Source of the DNA: PALSA-612 sp963765295
Lineage (GTDB): Bacteria > Actinomycetota > Thermoleophilia > Gaiellales > Gaiellaceae
Assembly (NCBI GenBank): GCA_963765295.1
Contig: CAVXVO010000003.1
Coordinates: 1 to 64,000, forward strand
Length of the DNA: 64,000 nt
Reading direction: 5' to 3'
Shown here: positions 61,000-64,000 of the stretch, in pieces
Layout: each line of letters starts with the position of its first letter
Numbering within the stretch: position 1 is the stretch's first letter
The notes under the pieces: model-generated
Databases searched by the model: none
Seen by the model: the letters and a program-made list of their open reading frames with translations, nothing else
Told to the model about the DNA's origin: nothing
Made by a program: the position numbers and the translations under genes

Positions 61000-61926
61000 T
61001 TGTCCTCCCGCGTCCACGTTCCTCCGGTCGTGCTCGGCTGCGGCAACTTCGGCGGCATCGGATCGGCGCCCGCGTTCTTCGGGCAGGGCGAGTCGAAGGA
61101 GCAGGCCTTCGCCCTCATGGAGGCGGCGTGGGAGCTCGGCCTGCACTGGTTCGACACCGCGGACGCATACGGCGGGGGGCGCAGCGAGGCGTGGATCGGG
61201 GAGTGGATCGCGGCCACCGGCAACCGCCCACAGATCACGACGAAGACGTTCAACCCGATGCACGAGGGCGACGATTGCGGCCTCGCGCCGGGGCGGGTGC
61301 GGCGGCAGCTCGACTCGAGCCTGGAGCGGCTCGGCATCGACCACATCGACCTCTACCTCGCCCACGAGCCCGACCCCGCGACGCCGATCCACGAGACGCT
61401 CGGCGCGTTCGCCGAGTTCGCCGCCGCGGGGCTGGTCGAGGCGTACGGCGTCAGCAACTACGGTGCGGACGAGCTGCGCGAGGCGCTCGGCGCCGGAACG
61501 CCCGTGCTCGTCCAGAACTCGTTCTCCCTGCTCGACCGGGCGGACGAGGAGACCGTGATCCCGCTCTGCGCCGAGCACGCACTCGCCTACCAGGTGTTCG
61601 GGCCGCTCGCCGGCGGCTGGCTGACCGGGAAGTACCGGCACGGCGCGGCGCTGCCCGAAGGCTCGCGCATGACGCTGCGCCCCGAGCCGTACACGCGGTT
61701 CGACAGCGAGCACGTCTACCGGTCGCTCGACGCGCTCGAGGCGTTCGCCGCCGCGCGCGGTGTAAGCATGGCCGGCCTCGCGCTCGGCTGGCTCCTGGCA
61801 CATCCGGGCGTGGCCTCGATCGTCGTCGGCCCGCGGACACCGGCCCATCTCGAGCCGGTCCGCGAAGCGCTCGCGCTCGAGTTGACCCCGGACGAGCGCG
61901 AGGAAGTAGGCTCGCTGTTCTCATGA
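61000..61926 (+). CDS. aldo/keto reductase
   Basis: This encodes a 308-residue protein. VVLGCGNFGGIGS opens the barrel, HWFDTADAYGGGRSE contains the catalytic Asp and Tyr, TTKTFNP the Lys position, DLYLAHEPDP the His, and GVSNYGADELREAL the family signature. VASIVVGPRTPAHLEP binds the cofactor. It probably reduces aldehydes or ketones with NADPH. The start is taken as TTG 61000, 7 nt after TAGAAT; an in-frame ATG at 60955 would overlap the sod start. It is coupled by ATGA to the next gene. Confidence 0.85.
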   Translation: MSSRVHVPPVVLGCGNFGGIGSAPAFFGQGESKEQAFALMEAAWELGLHWFDTADAYGGGRSEAWIGEWIAATGNRPQITTKTFNPMHEGDDCGLAPGRVRRQLDSSLERLGIDHIDLYLAHEPDPATPIHETLGAFAEFAAAGLVEAYGVSNYGADELREALGAGTPVLVQNSFSLLDRADEETVIPLCAEHALAYQVFGPLAGGWLTGKYRHGAALPEGSRMTLRPEPYTRFDSEHVYRSLDALEAFAAARGVSMAGLALGWLLAHPGVASIVVGPRTPAHLEPVREALALELTPDEREEVGSLFS

Positions 61927-62844
61927 CGCCGCTGCTCGTGCTCTCCGAGGAAGACGTTGTCGAGCTCCTCGACATGCAGGGATGCATCGGGGCGATGGAG
62001 GAGGCGCTGCTGGCGCTCGAACGCGGCGAGGTGACGTTCCCGCTGCGACCGATGGTCCGGGCGCCGGGCGAGAACCACCTGCTCGGGATGATGCCGGCGT
62101 ACCGGGGCGGCGAGCGGCCGCTCTACTCGCTCAAGACCGTCGCGGTCATGCCGGACAACCCGGCGAAGGGCCTCGACGCGCACCAGGGGACGGTGACCCT
62201 GTTCGACGGCGTGAGCGGGCAGACGCTCGCGCTGATGAACGCCTCGCCGGTGACGGCTATCCGCACGGCCGCGGTGACCGCCGTCGCGACGCGACGCCTG
62301 GCCCGCGAGGACGCGGCGGTTCTGGCCGTCGTCGGCGCAGGCGTACAGGCCCGCTCTCACCTCGAGGCGCTCGCCGGATTCGACGAGGTGCGGATCGCGA
62401 GCCGTTCGCGCGACCACGCGGAGGTGCTGGCGGCGGAGTTCGGCGCGTCGGTGTCGGAGGACATCGAGACGGCTCTCGACGGCGCGGACGTCGTCGTCTT
62501 CACGACCAGCTCGCCGGAGCCGATCCTCCGCCGCGAGTGGCTGAAGGACGGCGCGCACGTGAACGCGTGTCGGCATGGGCCGCGAGCTGGACGACGAGAC
62601 GCTGCAAGCAGGAACGCTCTTCGTCGACCGGCGCGAGTCCGCCGAGGTCGAGGGGAAGATCGACCCGGCGTGGATCCACGCTGAGCTGGGCGAGCTGCTC
62701 GACGGCTCGGCGGCCGGGCGATCGTCGGCGGACGAACTGACGGTGTTCCGCTCGCTCGGCATCGCCGTCGAGGACCTGTTCGCGGCGGAGTACGTCGTCC
62801 GTCGCGCCGGCGAGACCGGCCGCGGGACGACGATCGAGTTTTGA
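61923..62844 (+). pseudogene. ornithine cyclodeaminase/mu-crystallin family protein, one frameshift
   Basis: The reconstructed protein is about 306 residues. VVELLDMQGCIGAMEEALLALERGEVTFPLRP, LYSLKTVAVMPDNPAKGLDAHQGTVTLFD and SPVTAIRTAAVTAVATRRLA form the substrate domain, and VVGAGVQARSHLEAL the NAD-binding part. One extra T at about 62567 breaks the frame after GAHVNA; removing it gives VGMGRELDDETL, the expected continuation. It may deaminate an amino acid or act as an imine reductase. The ATGA overlap with the upstream gene and TTGA overlap with the downstream gene show tight coupling. Confidence 0.85.
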
Positions 62845-63791
62845 TCCAGCTCGACGAGATCCGGCGCGCGCGAGAGACGATCGCCGGCGCGGCGATCCGG
62901 ACGCCGCTCGTCCGGCTGCCAGTCGCCGAGGCACCGTGCGAGATCTGGCTCAAGCTCGAGAACCTGCAGCCGATCGGCTCGTTCAAGATCCGCGGCGCGA
63001 CGAACGCGATCCGACAGGCGACGCCGGAGGAGCTGGCGAACGGCGTCGTCACGGCGAGCGCGGGCAACATGGCGCAGGGCCTCGCCTGGGCGGCGCGCGA
63101 GGCGGGCGTCCCGGCGACGATCGTCGTGCCGGACCACGCGCCGCAGACGAAGATCGACGCGATCGAGCGGCTCGGCGGGAAGGTGATCAAGGTGCCGCAC
63201 GCGCGCTGGTGGCAGACGATGGAGGAGCACCGGCACGAGGGCGTCGACGGCCTTTTCGTCCACCCCGTCGAGGACGAGGCGGTCATGGCCGGAAACGGCA
63301 CGATCGGGCTCGAGGTGCTCGAGGACCTGCCCGACGTGGACGCGGTCGTGATCCCCTACGGCGGCGGCGGGCTGACGGCGGGAATCACGAGTGCGGTCAA
63401 GGCGCTCCGGCCCGAGACGAAGGTGTTCACGGTCGAGCCGGAGACGGGCGCGCCGTTCGCCGCCTCGGTCGCCGCCGGGTCGCCGCAGCCGGTGGAGTAC
63501 ACGCCGTCGTTCGTCGACGGCGCCGGCGCACCGCTCGTCCTGCCGAAGATGTGGGGCATCGACTCCGTGCTCGTGGACGGCGCGCTCACGGCCTCGCTCG
63601 ACGAGACGGCCGCGGCGGTGCGGCTGCTCGCCGAGCGCGTGCGCGTGATCGCGGAAGGCGCGGGCGCGCTTGCACTCGCGGCTGCGTTCGCCGGCCGCGC
63701 CGGTTCGGGGAAGATCGTGTGCATCGTGTCCGGCGGCAACATCGACTCGTCCCGGCTGGCCGCGATCCTCGGCGGGGAGACGCCGTCGTGA
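62841..63791 (+). CDS. threonine/serine-dehydratase-like PLP enzyme
   Basis: This encodes a 316-residue fold-type II PLP enzyme. LKLENLQPIGSFKIRGATNAI contains the Schiff-base Lys in SFKIRGA, ASAGNMAQGLAWAAREAGVPATIVVPDHAPQTK is the substrate loop, IPYGGGGLTAGI binds the cofactor phosphate, and VSGGNIDSSRLA is near the C-terminus. The usual C-terminal ACT domain of biosynthetic IlvA is missing, as in catabolic or EutB-like members. The start is TTG 62841, in a TTGA overlap with the cyclodeaminase gene. Confidence 0.85.
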   Translation: MIQLDEIRRARETIAGAAIRTPLVRLPVAEAPCEIWLKLENLQPIGSFKIRGATNAIRQATPEELANGVVTASAGNMAQGLAWAAREAGVPATIVVPDHAPQTKIDAIERLGGKVIKVPHARWWQTMEEHRHEGVDGLFVHPVEDEAVMAGNGTIGLEVLEDLPDVDAVVIPYGGGGLTAGITSAVKALRPETKVFTVEPETGAPFAASVAAGSPQPVEYTPSFVDGAGAPLVLPKMWGIDSVLVDGALTASLDETAAAVRLLAERVRVIAEGAGALALAAAFAGRAGSGKIVCIVSGGNIDSSRLAAILGGETPS

Positions 63792-64000
63792 CGGGGTACG
63801 CGCGGACCGCCGGCGAGGGCATCGACGAGCGCCTGAAACTGAGCCTCGTCGACGTCGACGGCCGGCGTCGCGGCGCCGGTGGTGACGACCAGGAGATCCT
63901 CTACGTGCTCTCGGGCTCGGGGACGCTCCGCATCGGCGGCGACGAGCACCAGCTCGAGCCGGACGCGGGCGTGCTGATCCTCCCGGGTGAGGCGTACGAG
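63788..64000 (+). CDS. cupin-domain protein, truncated by the window edge
   Basis: The 71 visible residues start at GTG 63788, in a GTGA overlap with the dehydratase gene. DDQEILYVLSGSGTLRIGGDEHQLEPDAGVLILPGEAYE is the first half of a cupin barrel, with E-x-x-Y-V-x-x-G-x-G as motif 1. The HxH usually before it is not evident. The remainder lies beyond the window. Operon position suggests a role in the same pathway. Confidence 0.7.
   Translation, partial: MTGYARTAGEGIDERLKLSLVDVDGRRRGAGGDDQEILYVLSGSGTLRIGGDEHQLEPDAGVLILPGEAYE

Overview
The window is about 70% G+C, gene-dense, and reads as a chromosomal segment of a high-GC actinobacterium. Thermoleophilia (Gaiellales/Solirubrobacterales type) is the best guess. 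The evidence is the class II ribonucleotide reductase, a deazaflavin (F420)-type nitroreductase-like protein, many GTG starts, frequent TANNNT -10 boxes directly in front of start codons (leaderless style), and small secreted proteins without clear relatives. The lineage is an inference from gene content; there is no rRNA to check it. No prophage, IS element or CRISPR array is visible.

Layout. 1-8170: tRNA-Thr, a secreted protein, a GT-C type membrane glycosyltransferase, an aldo/keto reductase and a GH15 glucoamylase-like gene (both with frameshifts), then a holB-tmk pair. 8193-13903: sugar-nucleotide epimerase, duplicated terminator repeats, LytR_C protein, O-antigen-ligase-like polymerase, an anchored secreted protein and a CxxC-less thioredoxin-reductase-like flavoprotein. 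14107-18539: nrdJ followed at once by a compositionally different two-gene unit (2-oxoglutarate oxygenase + HEPN/zinc-ribbon protein). 18625-31280: cupin, DsrE, dehydrogenase E1 alpha, YcaQ-like glycosylase, Na+/H+ antiporter, MarR/cupin divergon, VOC, SDR and GNAT enzymes, a cNMP-binding flavoprotein, a GNAT-phosphotransferase fusion, and a repeat-containing surface protein behind a CRP-like palindrome. 31277-39636: DUF2127, YceH, the GABA shunt pair gabD/gabT, MOSC, an adenylate cyclase with a hydrolase-like sensor domain, an ICMT-like methyltransferase and CtaG. 39700-49846: oligopeptide-type ABC binding protein (four frameshifts), AraC, methyltransferase, interrupted ArsR-type regulator, cupredoxin, methylglyoxal synthase, ArsR/SRPBCC operon, dienelactone hydrolase, nitroreductase, dodecin. 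49862-58729: ABC exporter, methyltransferase, phosphoribosyltransferase and a surface-polysaccharide group (membrane protein, flippase-like protein, two GT2 enzymes). 58726-64000: cysteine-dioxygenase-like protein, small ORF, GNAT, superoxide dismutase, and a tightly overlapping operon (aldo/keto reductase, ornithine cyclodeaminase-like, threonine-dehydratase-like, cupin) that runs off the edge.

Three patterns cut across the annotation. (1) Nine convergent gene pairs end in exactly the same 4-nt shared stop (eight CTAG, one TTAG). (2) About twenty genes have a TANNNT hexamer 5-9 nt before the start, and several divergent pairs have start codons only 22-36 nt apart with overlapping or mirror-image -10 boxes. 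(3) Eleven frameshifts in five genes are all explained by single-base insertions, which points to uncorrected sequencing insertions rather than gene decay.
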